A stretch of DNA of 64,000 nt from Ahrensia sp. (GTDB lineage: Bacteria; Pseudomonadota; Alphaproteobacteria; Rhizobiales; Rhizobiaceae). Positions 54,321 to 63,320 of the stretch are shown here, in pieces; the first letter of the stretch is position 1; every line of letters begins with the position of its first letter. The notes beneath the pieces were generated by a model. The model had not been told where the DNA came from and did not search any database. It saw only the letters and a program-made list of their open reading frames with translations. The stretch covers positions 1 to 64,000 of the forward strand of contig JAPPOQ010000043.1 in NCBI GenBank assembly GCA_028817895.1, given 5' to 3'. A program made the position numbers and the translations under genes.

Positions 54321-55811
54321 ATGAGCAACCCGAAAGCCTATGACGAATTTCTGGAATACGCCAAATCGCTGCGTGCTCTTTCAGAGATCGCCGCCAACCT
54401 GTCCTGGGATCAGGAGGTGATGATGCCGCCTGCCGGGGGAACGGCGCGTGCGGAACAGATGGCTGTGCTCGCAGCAGTTGCGCATGAAAAGCAGACCGAT
54501 CCGGCGTATGGTGACCAGTTAAGCGAACTGATCGACATGCCGCTCGATCTGCTCGCCAAGCGCAATGTCGAACTGGCCAAACGAGATCATGACCGCGCAA
54601 CGAAAGTGCCCGCCCGATTGGCAAGCGAAATCGCCCGCATCACAAGTCACGCAAACACTGTCTGGGCGCAGGCGAGGTCTGACGACGATTTCTCCGCCTT
54701 CGCACCAACGCTTGAAACCATCATCGCGCTAAAGCGTGAGGAGGCTGATTGCATCCGCGTCGATGATCAATCGCGCTACGCAGCGCTTCTCAACGACTTC
54801 GAGCCGGGCATGCGTCTTGATGTGCTGCAACCTTTGCTGGAGGGACTGCGCCCGCGTCTGGCTGCTTTGCGGGAAGCCATTGCAGGGTCTGCACACCGCC
54901 CTTCATCTCTTTCTGGTGATTTCGATACGCAGGCGCAGATGACACTCGCGCGTGAAATCGCCGATGTTCTGAATTATGACTGGAATGCCGGACGGCTCGA
55001 TCTGTCGGTGCATCCCTTCTCAACCGGCATGAGCGGCGATGTGCGCATCACGACGAGATTGGATCCAGCCAATCCGCTGGATTGTCTGTATTCCACCATC
55101 CATGAAATCGGCCACGCGCTCTATGAGCAGGGCATTTCATCGCAGGAAGCCTTCATGCCGGTTGGTCATCATGTGTCCATGGGTGTGCATGAAAGCCAGT
55201 CTCGGCTTTGGGAAAACCAGATCGGACGCTCGCAGGCCTTTTGTTCCTGGTTGCAGACGCATTTTGCGTCTGCTTTCCCTGATTCTGGACTGAAGGACCC
55301 CACCGCACTCTACCGCATTGTGAACAGGGTGGAGACAGGGTTCATTCGCACGGAAGCGGATGAAGTGCATTACAATCTCCACATTTTGCTGCGTTTCGAA
55401 CTGGAACGGGAACTGATCGCGGGTGAACTTGATGTTGGCGACCTTGAAGCCGAATGGAACCGCCGATTTGAGCGTGATTTCGGCATCGCGGTACCGAAGG
55501 CCAGTCAGGGTGTCTTGCAGGACATTCACTGGTCGGCGGGGCTGTTCGGCTATTTCCCGACCTATGCACTGGGCAACATCTATGCCGCACAATTGATGGA
55601 TGCGATGATCGGGGAAATCGGTCCCATTGATGACGACATAGCTAATGGCCGCACCAAAGCCGTGCTCGATTGGTTGCGTTCAAACATTCACGAGAAAGGC
55701 AGCCGCATGGCGCCCGATGCGCTCATCGAATCCTGCGTCGGTGCGCCTGTTTCCAGCGAACCGCTGCTCAACTATCTGGAGCAAAAGTTCGCTGCGCTAT
55801 ACGAGCTATGA
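54321..55811 (+). CDS. Carboxypeptidase M32 (thermostable carboxypeptidase 1 type)
   Basis: A 496-residue zinc carboxypeptidase that removes C-terminal residues from peptides. The M32 signature HEIGHALYEQG carries the metal ligands (HExGH); also present are HESQSRLWENQIGRS, HYNLHILLRFELERELI and the C-terminal GYFPTYALGNIYAAQL. ATG 54321 was chosen as start of the family sequence. It follows the DUF985 gene by 25 bases and overlaps the convergent GST gene by six bases. Confidence 0.94.
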   Translation: MSNPKAYDEFLEYAKSLRALSEIAANLSWDQEVMMPPAGGTARAEQMAVLAAVAHEKQTDPAYGDQLSELIDMPLDLLAKRNVELAKRDHDRATKVPARLASEIARITSHANTVWAQARSDDDFSAFAPTLETIIALKREEADCIRVDDQSRYAALLNDFEPGMRLDVLQPLLEGLRPRLAALREAIAGSAHRPSSLSGDFDTQAQMTLAREIADVLNYDWNAGRLDLSVHPFSTGMSGDVRITTRLDPANPLDCLYSTIHEIGHALYEQGISSQEAFMPVGHHVSMGVHESQSRLWENQIGRSQAFCSWLQTHFASAFPDSGLKDPTALYRIVNRVETGFIRTEADEVHYNLHILLRFELERELIAGELDVGDLEAEWNRRFERDFGIAVPKASQGVLQDIHWSAGLFGYFPTYALGNIYAAQLMDAMIGEIGPIDDDIANGRTKAVLDWLRSNIHEKGSRMAPDALIESCVGAPVSSEPLLNYLEQKFAALYEL

Positions 55812-56429
55812 CAACAGACGCTCTTCCACCTTGTGGGCACGCGACAAAGCGGGACGGGAAAGCACGCGATCAAAATAGGCGTTCACGGCGTCGCTGTTGA
55901 TCTGAAACTTGCCGCCGCGTGCCCACTGGCCACAATGCCCCAGAATGATATCGGCTGCCGAAAACTGATCGCCCAACGCAAATTGCCCGTCACCAAGGCG
56001 GGCTTCCATGGCAGCGATCGCGGCATCAAATTCGCGCTTCGGATTGTCCTTCAGATCGCAGCGCAAGGTTTCCGGGAGCAGGAACTTGTGCTTGAGCTTC
56101 AGCCAAAGCGGACCTTCAAGATCAAGCTGGGCAAACATCATCCAGGAATCGAGGCTTGCGCGCTCGGCTGTGCCTGGTGGGGCGCAGAAACCCTTGTCGG
56201 CATGCTTGTCGGCCAGATACAGACAGATCGCGGCGGAATCGATGACCACCACATCGTCATCGACAAGAACCGGGCCCTTTCCGGCGGGATTTAGCGCTTT
56301 CAGTGCGTCTGAATGCGGTTTGGCCGCCACGATATCATAGGCGATGCCCAGTTCTTCACACATCCAACTTGCGCGTGTGAGCCGGGATTGCGGACTGCCG
56401 TAAAGCTTGACAGGCGTTGTGATGGTCAT
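55806..56429 (-). CDS. Glutathione S-transferase family protein
   Basis: A 207-residue protein: a thioredoxin-like N-terminal domain (VKLYGSPQSRLTRASWMCEE, with NPAGKGPVLVDDDVVVIDSAAI) and an all-helical C-terminal domain (FALGDQFSAADIILGHCGQW). These enzymes conjugate or reduce with glutathione; the substrate is unknown. It converges with the M32 gene and diverges from the DegT aminotransferase. Confidence 0.9.
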   Translation of the reverse strand: MTITTPVKLYGSPQSRLTRASWMCEELGIAYDIVAAKPHSDALKALNPAGKGPVLVDDDVVVIDSAAICLYLADKHADKGFCAPPGTAERASLDSWMMFAQLDLEGPLWLKLKHKFLLPETLRCDLKDNPKREFDAAIAAMEARLGDGQFALGDQFSAADIILGHCGQWARGGKFQINSDAVNAYFDRVLSRPALSRAHKVEERLLS

Positions 56430-56478
56430 GATGTAGCAGGCTCGCCATTTGCGTCATTTGTGGGCCTGTCCCTGTGCC

Positions 56479-57669
56479 ATGAAAACGAACTTCAACAAAC
56501 CCTTCACACAGCAAGAGCCGATCGATGAGGCGACGATTGCCGAAGCTGCTGAGATTATGCGTTCGGGCCGCCTTCACCGTTACAACACGTTGCCCGGTGA
56601 GGCGTCGGAGGCGTCGGCGCTGGAGCGCGATTATGCGCAATGGCAGGGTGCGCGCTATTGTCTCGCCTGTTCCTCGGGAGGCTACGCGCTCAGCGTTGCC
56701 TTGCGTGCCGCCGGGCTAAGACCGGGAGACAAAGTTCTCGCCAATGCCTACACGCTGGCGCCGGTGCCCGGTGCGATCCACAATGCAGGCGGCGAACCCG
56801 TATTCGTGGAGATCGATGAACACTGGCACATCGACGTTGAGGATTTGCGATCCAAGGCCGAAGAAAGCGGCGCAAGGTTTCTGATGCTGTCGCATATGCG
56901 AGGCCATATCGGCGATATGGATGCCATCTGCGCAGTCTGTAAAGACTTTGACATCACGATGATCGAAGACTGCGCTCACACAATGGGCGCGCGCTGGAAG
57001 GGTGTCAGATCTGGAAATTTCGGGAAGGTCGCCGCCTTTTCGGCGCAGACCTACAAGCATATCAATTCCGGCGAGGGTGGTCTTTTGACCACCAACGATG
57101 CGCAAATCGCAGCGCGCGCCATCATCATGTCGGGTTCCTACATGCTTTACGGGTCACATGGGGCAGCACCAGATGATGCTGTGTTCGAGGACATTCGTCT
57201 GGACACGCCAAACTACTCCGGACGCATGGACAATCTGCGTGCCACCATTCTGAGAGGGCAGTTGGCCAGCCTCGAAGATCGGGTTCATCGGTGGAGCGAA
57301 CTCTATCGTGTGCTCGAGGTTGGCATCGGAGCAAGCACCGCTATTGATGTTTCTCGTCGCGCCCAGCATGAAGCCTTTGTCGGATCTTCCTTCCAGTTTC
57401 GACCGCGCCTGGCGTCAAATCAGTTTGAGAAGCTCATCGCCAATTGCGCAGCGCGTGGTGTGGATATCAAATGGTTCGGTGCGAAAGAGCCCAGGGCCTT
57501 CACCAGCCGGTTTGACAGCTGGCGCTATCTCGGCACCCCTCAGGGCCTGCCACGCACTCTCGCAGTGCTTGAACGGACTTGCGACATTCGCGTGCCCTTG
57601 ACCTTTGACAGCGACGATTGCGCCCTCATCGCATCGATCATTGTCGAAGAAGTCGAAGGACTGCGCTGA
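56479..57669 (+). CDS. DegT/DnrJ/EryC1/StrS-family aminotransferase
   Basis: A 396-residue PLP enzyme of the sugar-aminotransferase family, usually making amino sugars for surface polysaccharides. ACSSGGYALSVALRAAG is the cofactor region, MIEDCAHTMGARWKG the Asp that contacts pyridine N, and the Schiff-base Lys is in FSAQTYKHINSGEGGLLTT. ATG 56479 begins the conserved sequence. An SGNH protein follows after 81 bases; a flippase and a GNAT protein lie beyond. Confidence 0.9.
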   Translation: MKTNFNKPFTQQEPIDEATIAEAAEIMRSGRLHRYNTLPGEASEASALERDYAQWQGARYCLACSSGGYALSVALRAAGLRPGDKVLANAYTLAPVPGAIHNAGGEPVFVEIDEHWHIDVEDLRSKAEESGARFLMLSHMRGHIGDMDAICAVCKDFDITMIEDCAHTMGARWKGVRSGNFGKVAAFSAQTYKHINSGEGGLLTTNDAQIAARAIIMSGSYMLYGSHGAAPDDAVFEDIRLDTPNYSGRMDNLRATILRGQLASLEDRVHRWSELYRVLEVGIGASTAIDVSRRAQHEAFVGSSFQFRPRLASNQFEKLIANCAARGVDIKWFGAKEPRAFTSRFDSWRYLGTPQGLPRTLAVLERTCDIRVPLTFDSDDCALIASIIVEEVEGLR

Positions 57670-57750
57670 GTCCGGCCCCTTCCGTTCAGATCATCTTAAC
57701 CCTGTTTGTGTACAAGCCGTTAACGCATCGGTCGCCATGCGCGACCGCCA

Positions 57751-59277
57751 ATGACGGGCGTGCATATCTTGGTTTTCCTGAAGTCTGCTGCAAAAGTTGG
57801 AATGCTTGCCGGAGCGGCTCTCGCTCTGGCTGGAACAACCTTGGCGATCTGGGAAAATATGCCAATTGCTCCCGCTTCCACGCTTTCCTCCAAACTCGAT
57901 CAGACACGCAACGAGGCCCTGTTGCGATCTCAAGAGTGGTCGGAATCAGGACATTCGACACAGCCTGCGGCGGCCCCGGATGTCGGCGACAGTGTTAGTC
58001 ATATTCGTCAGTCCGACGATTTTCTTGAGGCCACGCGCGTCGCAGACATGGCCAGACTTCTGGCCATGGAACCAGTGTTAACGATGGCGATGCTCAATGC
58101 GGACCCAAATATGGATCACACAGCAACCGGCTCCGTGACCGTGCTCAAGACCAGGCGGCTAACGGGATATCGTCCTGGTCTGGAGCGGTTCCACGCGAGG
58201 CTGGATGCTCTGCTTGCTGGTCGCCGTGAGCGCCCATTGACCGTTTTGCACATCGGTGGGAGTCACGCAGAACATGCTGACTTCGCTTCACAAATGCGCG
58301 CTCAGTTGCAAAGCCGTTTTGGCGATGCCGGTCGTGGCATGATGATGCCGGGCAGCTTTGAGACGTCCGGTCGCGATGAAACGGCAACAGTTGCGTTGAG
58401 CGGAGATTGGAAGCAACGCGATATCACGCAGCAGCGCCGCGGTCGTTTCGGCCTGTCCGGCCGTTCTATGGCAACCAGCGCAAAAGGGGCCTCCATGCGC
58501 CTGGTAGCCAATGGGGACGTCTTTGATTGGGCCGCTGTAACGGTCGCGACCGGTCCGCAACAGGGGCTGGTCACACTTCGGGTAGGGGATACGACAAAAA
58601 CCGTGTCGGCTCGTGCGCCGAAGAAGGGGTCGCGCAAATTCAGGATTGATGCGAAGGGCACCCAGTTTCAGATCAGCGCGTCCGGTGAAGGCGAGACAAC
58701 CGTGCTCAATTGGGCAACCGGTCGCAACAAGCCGGGTGTTCGTTTTGTGAGCTTCGGTCGCTCAAATGCAACTGCGGACAGCCTGCACCGGTACAATGCC
58801 CGACTTCTTGAAAATGACATTCGCCGTTTGGCTCCCGATCTCGTTATTCTCAGCTACGGCACTGAAGAGGCGTTGGACCCGCAACTCGACCTTTCCGGCT
58901 ACAAATCACGTTTTGAAAAGTCTCTGAAGCGCCTCAAGAGATGGGCCTATGACGCCAATTTCGTGTTTGTGGGCGCACCCTCAACCCTGGTCCAAGCGCA
59001 AAATGGTGACGGACCCTGTAATGGCTGGTCGCCACCCGCAGGCAAAGGTCCGGTGCAGCAGATCATCATGGACCTGGCTGATCGGCACAATGCCGCTTAC
59101 TGGGATTGGACAAAGGCGATGGGTGGGCCCTGCAGCGCCCACAGTTGGGCCTTGTCCGGGCTGGCCAGTCAGGATCGCAGCGCGCTCACCAAGGATGGAT
59201 ACGGTCACAGTGCAAAATTGCTGACCGAGTGGCTTTCCCGCAAGTCCTTGGACGCAGTGGCAAGCAATCAACGCTAA
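57751..59277 (+). CDS. SGNH/GDSL-type hydrolase-like protein, membrane-anchored
   Basis: A 508-residue protein with an N-terminal signal or anchor (KSAAKVGMLAGAALALAGTT) and, after a linker of about 90 residues, an SGNH-like domain. The nucleophile block reads VLHIGGSHAEH: Ser171 is kept but the Asp of GDS is Gly170. The catalytic Asp482 and His486 are in KDGYGHSAKLL. QLQSRFGDAGRGMMMPGS is typical of envelope GDSL proteins. It might deacetylate or acetylate surface polysaccharide, or the Gly170 change may alter activity. It follows the DegT gene and is followed by a repeat copy. Confidence 0.78.
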   Translation: MTGVHILVFLKSAAKVGMLAGAALALAGTTLAIWENMPIAPASTLSSKLDQTRNEALLRSQEWSESGHSTQPAAAPDVGDSVSHIRQSDDFLEATRVADMARLLAMEPVLTMAMLNADPNMDHTATGSVTVLKTRRLTGYRPGLERFHARLDALLAGRRERPLTVLHIGGSHAEHADFASQMRAQLQSRFGDAGRGMMMPGSFETSGRDETATVALSGDWKQRDITQQRRGRFGLSGRSMATSAKGASMRLVANGDVFDWAAVTVATGPQQGLVTLRVGDTTKTVSARAPKKGSRKFRIDAKGTQFQISASGEGETTVLNWATGRNKPGVRFVSFGRSNATADSLHRYNARLLENDIRRLAPDLVILSYGTEEALDPQLDLSGYKSRFEKSLKRLKRWAYDANFVFVGAPSTLVQAQNGDGPCNGWSPPAGKGPVQQIIMDLADRHNAAYWDWTKAMGGPCSAHSWALSGLASQDRSALTKDGYGHSAKLLTEWLSRKSLDAVASNQR

Positions 59278-59281
59278 GGGC

Positions 59282-59592
59282 TAGAGCAAGTCTCGCCCAG
59301 ATTGGAGCAGTTTGATGGGATGGATTTTTCGATCTGGCAAGGAGAACACCGCAGAGCGATGCTGGGCATCGCGCGAGGATTTCGACGCCGCCAGAGCGCA
59401 AAAGACACCCAAGCGAATCGTATGCAAGGTTATGAAAACGAAGAACAATCTGCAATCGTTTGAACTTGTTCCTCTGCACCCTGACTTCGTTGCGTACGAA
59501 CTTATGGTGCCCGCACCACGGCGTCGCACGCGCCTTGTCAGACCGCAAATTCCCTGCGCTCAAACGATTCAATCTGGGCGAGATTTGCTCTA
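59282..59592 (+). mobile_element. MITE-like repeat, copy 3
   Basis: A 307-base core (59284-59590) flanked by TA. The inverted ends are GAGCAAGTCTCGCCCAGATT and AATCTGGGCGAGATTTGCTC (reverse complement of the former in 19 of 20 positions). It has the same orientation as copy 2. It lies between the SGNH protein (stop 59277) and the GNAT protein (stop 59638), so the flanking genes are not interrupted. Bases 59593-59637 add nothing I can identify. Confidence 0.88.
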
Positions 59593-59637
59593 ATTGGAGC
59601 GCACGCGGGCTCTCATCGCGATGGCTCAACGGACGCT

Positions 59638-60909
59638 TCAATTCCGTCTCAACCACCCTTTGATAACGTCCTTCCACCTCTGTTCCCGCTCCTTTGCACC
59701 AACTAAATCGGCAACGTTCAATCGACGCGAGGACGTCAGTTGAACCGCAAGATCGGTCACTGTTACCCGGTCGGGCCAAAGTCGATTTATCATCCAATGG
59801 TTTTCATGCGCCAGACTGTCGGCGCCAATGAAGTTGTCGCGCTCCAACAGGCTGCGCGTCGCATGGAGCATGATCTGAACGCCTGGCGAGAATCGTGCCA
59901 GTTCTTCATCGAAGCAGATCTTCCAGGGCACCACATGGCCTTCGCTGTGGAACAGGATCAGTGCCGAAACAAGGCGTTCGCCGCTGACAAGTGAATGAAT
60001 TTCGCAGCGACCACGAGCCGCCAGTTCAACGACCACTTGCCGGGAGAACGCCGCAATCTTGCGATGGTTGTAAAGCGCGGTGCCGCGCCTGCCTTTCCAA
60101 CCTTGAAGCTCCAAAGCGAGGAAGCGTTCGAAGGCGTCCAGCACCTCTTCGGTCTTGCGTGCGGTGTGAAATACGATCTCACCTTGATCGCCCAAGCGCC
60201 GCAGCAGCCTTGCATACTCATCGAGGCTTTTTTTCTTGAGCACGTTTCGGGGGTAGTCCGCATGTCCGCTCGCGGCGCGGATTGCAGCGCGTTGGTGCGT
60301 CGCGGATTCAGCCTGCTCAAGACCAAGCCTCTTTGCCGCTGTCTTCATGGTTTCGAATGTCGAGCGCCCGACAATCTGATGTGTGAAATCGATGACAGTC
60401 GGCATTTTGAGCACGGGATCAGCCAACAGGCGCAGCAATGTTTCGGTGGCCTCTTCCGCGCATTCCGCGTCAATGAGCGGCGTGCCGTTGGGCATGAACT
60501 CGTTGGAAAGCGGCTGGAGCACTTTGCGTCTTGGCAGACCTACAAAAGCGAGACGCACCGGCATGAACAGGCGCAGCATACGAACTTCGCCGATCGTCTC
60601 CCACAAACACAGCATCCAGCAGCCCTTTGGCGCCAGCAGGCTGGTCAGGCGCGGCCAGGCAGAGTTCACGACATCAGCTTCGAAAAATACGTTTCGATCA
60701 AGTGACCGCTTGGCAAGCGCGTCGATGTCATTGGTCAATCGTACAAGGCCGAAAGCGGGAATGAACTCCAGGTCCCATCGATTGGATGTCAGCCCGGCAT
60801 GGCTGGCGCGTAGCATCGGCAGGCGCTTGGTCTTTCGGCGTTCGATGACGCCGGGCAGTCCTTCCGGCTTTCTGCTGGACTGTGTGATGACCTGTTCAAA
60901 GATACCCAT
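59638..60909 (-). CDS. GNAT acetyltransferase, BioF2-like (CelD-type)
   Basis: A 423-residue protein of the acetyltransf_6 / BioF2-like group, found in cellulose and exopolysaccharide clusters. The GNAT half is in the C-terminal part: LELQGWKGRRGTALYNH, VSGERLVSALILFHSEGHVVPW and KICFDEELARFSPG, as in other CelD proteins. It may acylate a polysaccharide precursor. It follows the flippase by three bases on the minus strand (operon). Confidence 0.83.
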   Translation of the reverse strand: MGIFEQVITQSSRKPEGLPGVIERRKTKRLPMLRASHAGLTSNRWDLEFIPAFGLVRLTNDIDALAKRSLDRNVFFEADVVNSAWPRLTSLLAPKGCWMLCLWETIGEVRMLRLFMPVRLAFVGLPRRKVLQPLSNEFMPNGTPLIDAECAEEATETLLRLLADPVLKMPTVIDFTHQIVGRSTFETMKTAAKRLGLEQAESATHQRAAIRAASGHADYPRNVLKKKSLDEYARLLRRLGDQGEIVFHTARKTEEVLDAFERFLALELQGWKGRRGTALYNHRKIAAFSRQVVVELAARGRCEIHSLVSGERLVSALILFHSEGHVVPWKICFDEELARFSPGVQIMLHATRSLLERDNFIGADSLAHENHWMINRLWPDRVTVTDLAVQLTSSRRLNVADLVGAKEREQRWKDVIKGWLRRN

Positions 60910-60912
60910 GTG

Positions 60913-62355
60913 TCATCCGCCCCTCAAGGACGAGGCCGTGTTGAAGAAGATGAACATGTGCAGATCCAGCCGCCGACGGGCGAGGGAGTATAGAGCGAGC
61001 GCTTCAAATATCATGGCGCATGTTGTTGCCCAGGCAGCGCCATATAGGCCGAACAACGGAATGAGTGACACGTTGAGACCAACATTGACCAGCAGCGCCA
61101 GAGCATAGACTGCAGCACAGGTCTTTTGTTGCCCAGACATGGTCAAAACGCTTTCGGCCGGACCGACTGACGACCGCGCAACAATGCCGATCACCAAGAT
61201 GAAAAGTAGCGGATAGCCATTGGCAAAGCCTTCGCCGAACAACATCAGCAAGAACTGACCCACAGCCAGAATGATGACGGCCATGCCGAGGGAGGGCCAG
61301 AAGGTCCATTGTACCGTGTTGCGCACATAGTCCTGATAGGCCGCACGATCCCCGGCATTGAAGAAATGGGCATAGCGATGCGCAGACGCCGCGCGGACGG
61401 CATAGTAGACGAAATGCACCAGGGCGAGTGTCTTGACCGCCGCGAAATAGACCGCAACCTCCTCGGCGGGCAGATAGAATCCGGCAATCAGAATATCGAC
61501 ATTGGTGAGAAGAACGTAAAAGCCCTCGACCAGAAAGATGGGCAGCGAGATCAGCACCCATTTCTTGGGAGACATGCGGCGTGGGCCGGCTTCAACGACC
61601 TTACTCAGCTTCATGTTGACGGCGATCATCTGACCGACCGACGTCACCCATACTGCAACAATGGTTGCGCCCATAGCTGTCGTGGCGGTGGCTGGCCAGC
61701 CAAGCGCCAGTGCCCCAACCATCGCGACCAGAATGAGCACAGGGCGGATCAGAAATTTTGGCGAAAGGGCCAAATTCATCCAGTTGAAAGCGCGCGCAAC
61801 GCCTTCCTGCACGTCTCCCAAAGCCAGCACAGGCAAACAGACTGCGGCCAGAAAGAAGGGCATCACATAGTCCGCGGTGACCATGTCCTGGAAGGCAACC
61901 AAAGCCAGCAATCCTAGTGTTGCAAGGCCTGTTGCTGCCATAAAGGCATAGAATCTGGAGCCGAAGATCACCCCTCGCAGGGAATCGGAGTCTTTTGCCA
62001 GCCGATATTCGGGAATGAAGCGAACAATGGCGGAGGGAAACCCGATACAGGCCAACCCGCCACAGATCACGGCCATGGTCCAAACCCATACAAACACGCC
62101 ATATTCGTAGCTGCCCAGCCATCGTGCCATCAGGACCTGACTGACATAAGCGATGAGTGCGCTGACAATTCTCAAGGCAAATACGAACACTGCGGTGCGC
62201 TGTGACACCGCGGTTTCATCGCGTCCGGTTGCCACAGCATCTGCCTTTGCAAGCAGGGATGCGATTTTGTCCCCGTGGCGCTCCTGCAGGGCGCGCGGCA
62301 TCGCAGGTCCGATGACCTGACCGTATATCTGCGATGGCACAAGACGCTGGAACAT
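60913..62355 (-). CDS. Polysaccharide flippase (Wzx/MVF-type)
   Basis: A multi-spanning inner-membrane protein (about 480 residues) with roughly 12-14 hydrophobic segments. The first is AVFVFALRIVSALIAYVSQV; MARWLGSYEYGVFVWVWTMA right after it and GIVARSSVGPAESVLTMSGQ later fit the polysaccharide-biosynthesis flippase family, which turns lipid-linked oligosaccharides across the membrane. The cytoplasmic N-terminus is about 60 residues. The start is uncertain: TTG 62415, ATG 62355 and ATG 62301 are all in frame. The GNAT gene is immediately downstream. Confidence 0.85.
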   Translation of the reverse strand: MFQRLVPSQIYGQVIGPAMPRALQERHGDKIASLLAKADAVATGRDETAVSQRTAVFVFALRIVSALIAYVSQVLMARWLGSYEYGVFVWVWTMAVICGGLACIGFPSAIVRFIPEYRLAKDSDSLRGVIFGSRFYAFMAATGLATLGLLALVAFQDMVTADYVMPFFLAAVCLPVLALGDVQEGVARAFNWMNLALSPKFLIRPVLILVAMVGALALGWPATATTAMGATIVAVWVTSVGQMIAVNMKLSKVVEAGPRRMSPKKWVLISLPIFLVEGFYVLLTNVDILIAGFYLPAEEVAVYFAAVKTLALVHFVYYAVRAASAHRYAHFFNAGDRAAYQDYVRNTVQWTFWPSLGMAVIILAVGQFLLMLFGEGFANGYPLLFILVIGIVARSSVGPAESVLTMSGQQKTCAAVYALALLVNVGLNVSLIPLFGLYGAAWATTCAMIFEALALYSLARRRLDLHMFIFFNTASSLRGG

Positions 62356-62435
62356 GGGCGGACGGAAACCTGATCGAGTGCGCACCGGTGCGCACGCGCC
62401 CCACAATGCTTCCAACCCATTAAGATTTTATAAGA

Positions 62436-62978
62436 TTATCCCTTGAAGCCACCACCATCCAGAAACGCTTGTTCTTCTGGCGTTGTTGTGCGGCCGAGCA
62501 GGGAATTTCGATGCGGGAAGCGACCAAAGCGCTCGATAATCTGCGCATGTTCACGCGCTGCCTTCATGTTTGCCTCGACGCCAAAGGATCGCATCTTTTC
62601 AAGGCACAACTGCTGATCGACCGGGTGTTCGCTGTGCATCAGGGGCAGGTAACAGAAGGCGCGCAGATCATCGGGCATCTGCTCGTCAATCTTGCGCGCA
62701 AGCACGCTTCGCACCAGATGCGCACAGCGCGTGTCCTCCGCAAAGGCCAGAGCGCTGTTTCTGTTGAGATTTCGGGAAAACTGATCCAGTAAGATGATCA
62801 GCGCCAAAGCACCCTGCGGGTCGTCGAGCCAATCGTCGAGCTTGCCCTGTCTTGCCTGTGCATGGGTTTCGCCAAAGCGTTCCCTGATCGCCGCATCGAC
62901 CTTTGCATCCTTGCGCCACCACTTCTTCGGGCCGATCTCGCGCCAGAAGCTGAGAATCTCATCGGGTAAATCATTCAT
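62436..62978 (-). CDS. DUF924 family protein
   Basis: A 180-residue all-helical protein. DEILSFWREIGPKKWWRKDA opens the domain, and LIILLDQFSRNLNRNSALAF and CYLPLMHSEHPVDQQLCLEK are its typical motifs. Function unknown (TPR-like fold). ATG 62978 is the start of the family sequence, although the frame stays open to 63482. Confidence 0.9.
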   Translation of the reverse strand: MNDLPDEILSFWREIGPKKWWRKDAKVDAAIRERFGETHAQARQGKLDDWLDDPQGALALIILLDQFSRNLNRNSALAFAEDTRCAHLVRSVLARKIDEQMPDDLRAFCYLPLMHSEHPVDQQLCLEKMRSFGVEANMKAAREHAQIIERFGRFPHRNSLLGRTTTPEEQAFLDGGGFKG

Positions 62979-63074
62979 GGGCGTGTCGCCGATACCGATT
63001 GCAATTGGCGCAGGATAACGCCATCTGCCGTTCGGAGTGAATGCCACCGTGACTGAGCGCGAAACAATAACGTT

Positions 63075-63320
63075 ATGACAGCCAGTGACTTTGAAACCAT
63101 CGACCTGCGTGGCTATCGCTGCCCGCTTCCCGTGTTGAAGACACGCAAGCGCATGATTGCCCTTGCGGAAGGGGAACGCATTTGCGTGCTTGTTGACGAC
63201 CCGCTTGCCGGCATCGACATTCCCAATTTCTGCCGCGAGACGGGGCAGGTGTTGATCGAGCAGACCGCGGGTGATGGGGCTGAAATCACCTTCATTCTTG
63301 AACGAAGAAGCGCGTTCTAA
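63075..63320 (+). CDS. TusA-family sulfurtransferase
   Basis: An 81-residue protein with the TusA core: DLRGYRCPLPVLKTRKRM, where the Cys of CPxP is the sulfur-carrying residue. LAGIDIPNFCRETGQ follows. TusA-like proteins pass persulfide sulfur to tRNA thiolation or other pathways. Its stop TAA shares CTAA with the TAG of the convergent CobW gene. Confidence 0.92.
   Translation: MTASDFETIDLRGYRCPLPVLKTRKRMIALAEGERICVLVDDPLAGIDIPNFCRETGQVLIEQTAGDGAEITFILERRSAF

Noticed and set aside
59186-59797. Long open frame through repeat copy 3 whose peptide resembles frames in copy 2
   Set aside because: The reading frame is not kept between copies, has no start codon or ribosome-binding site and runs into neighbouring genes; the similarity reflects the repeat itself.
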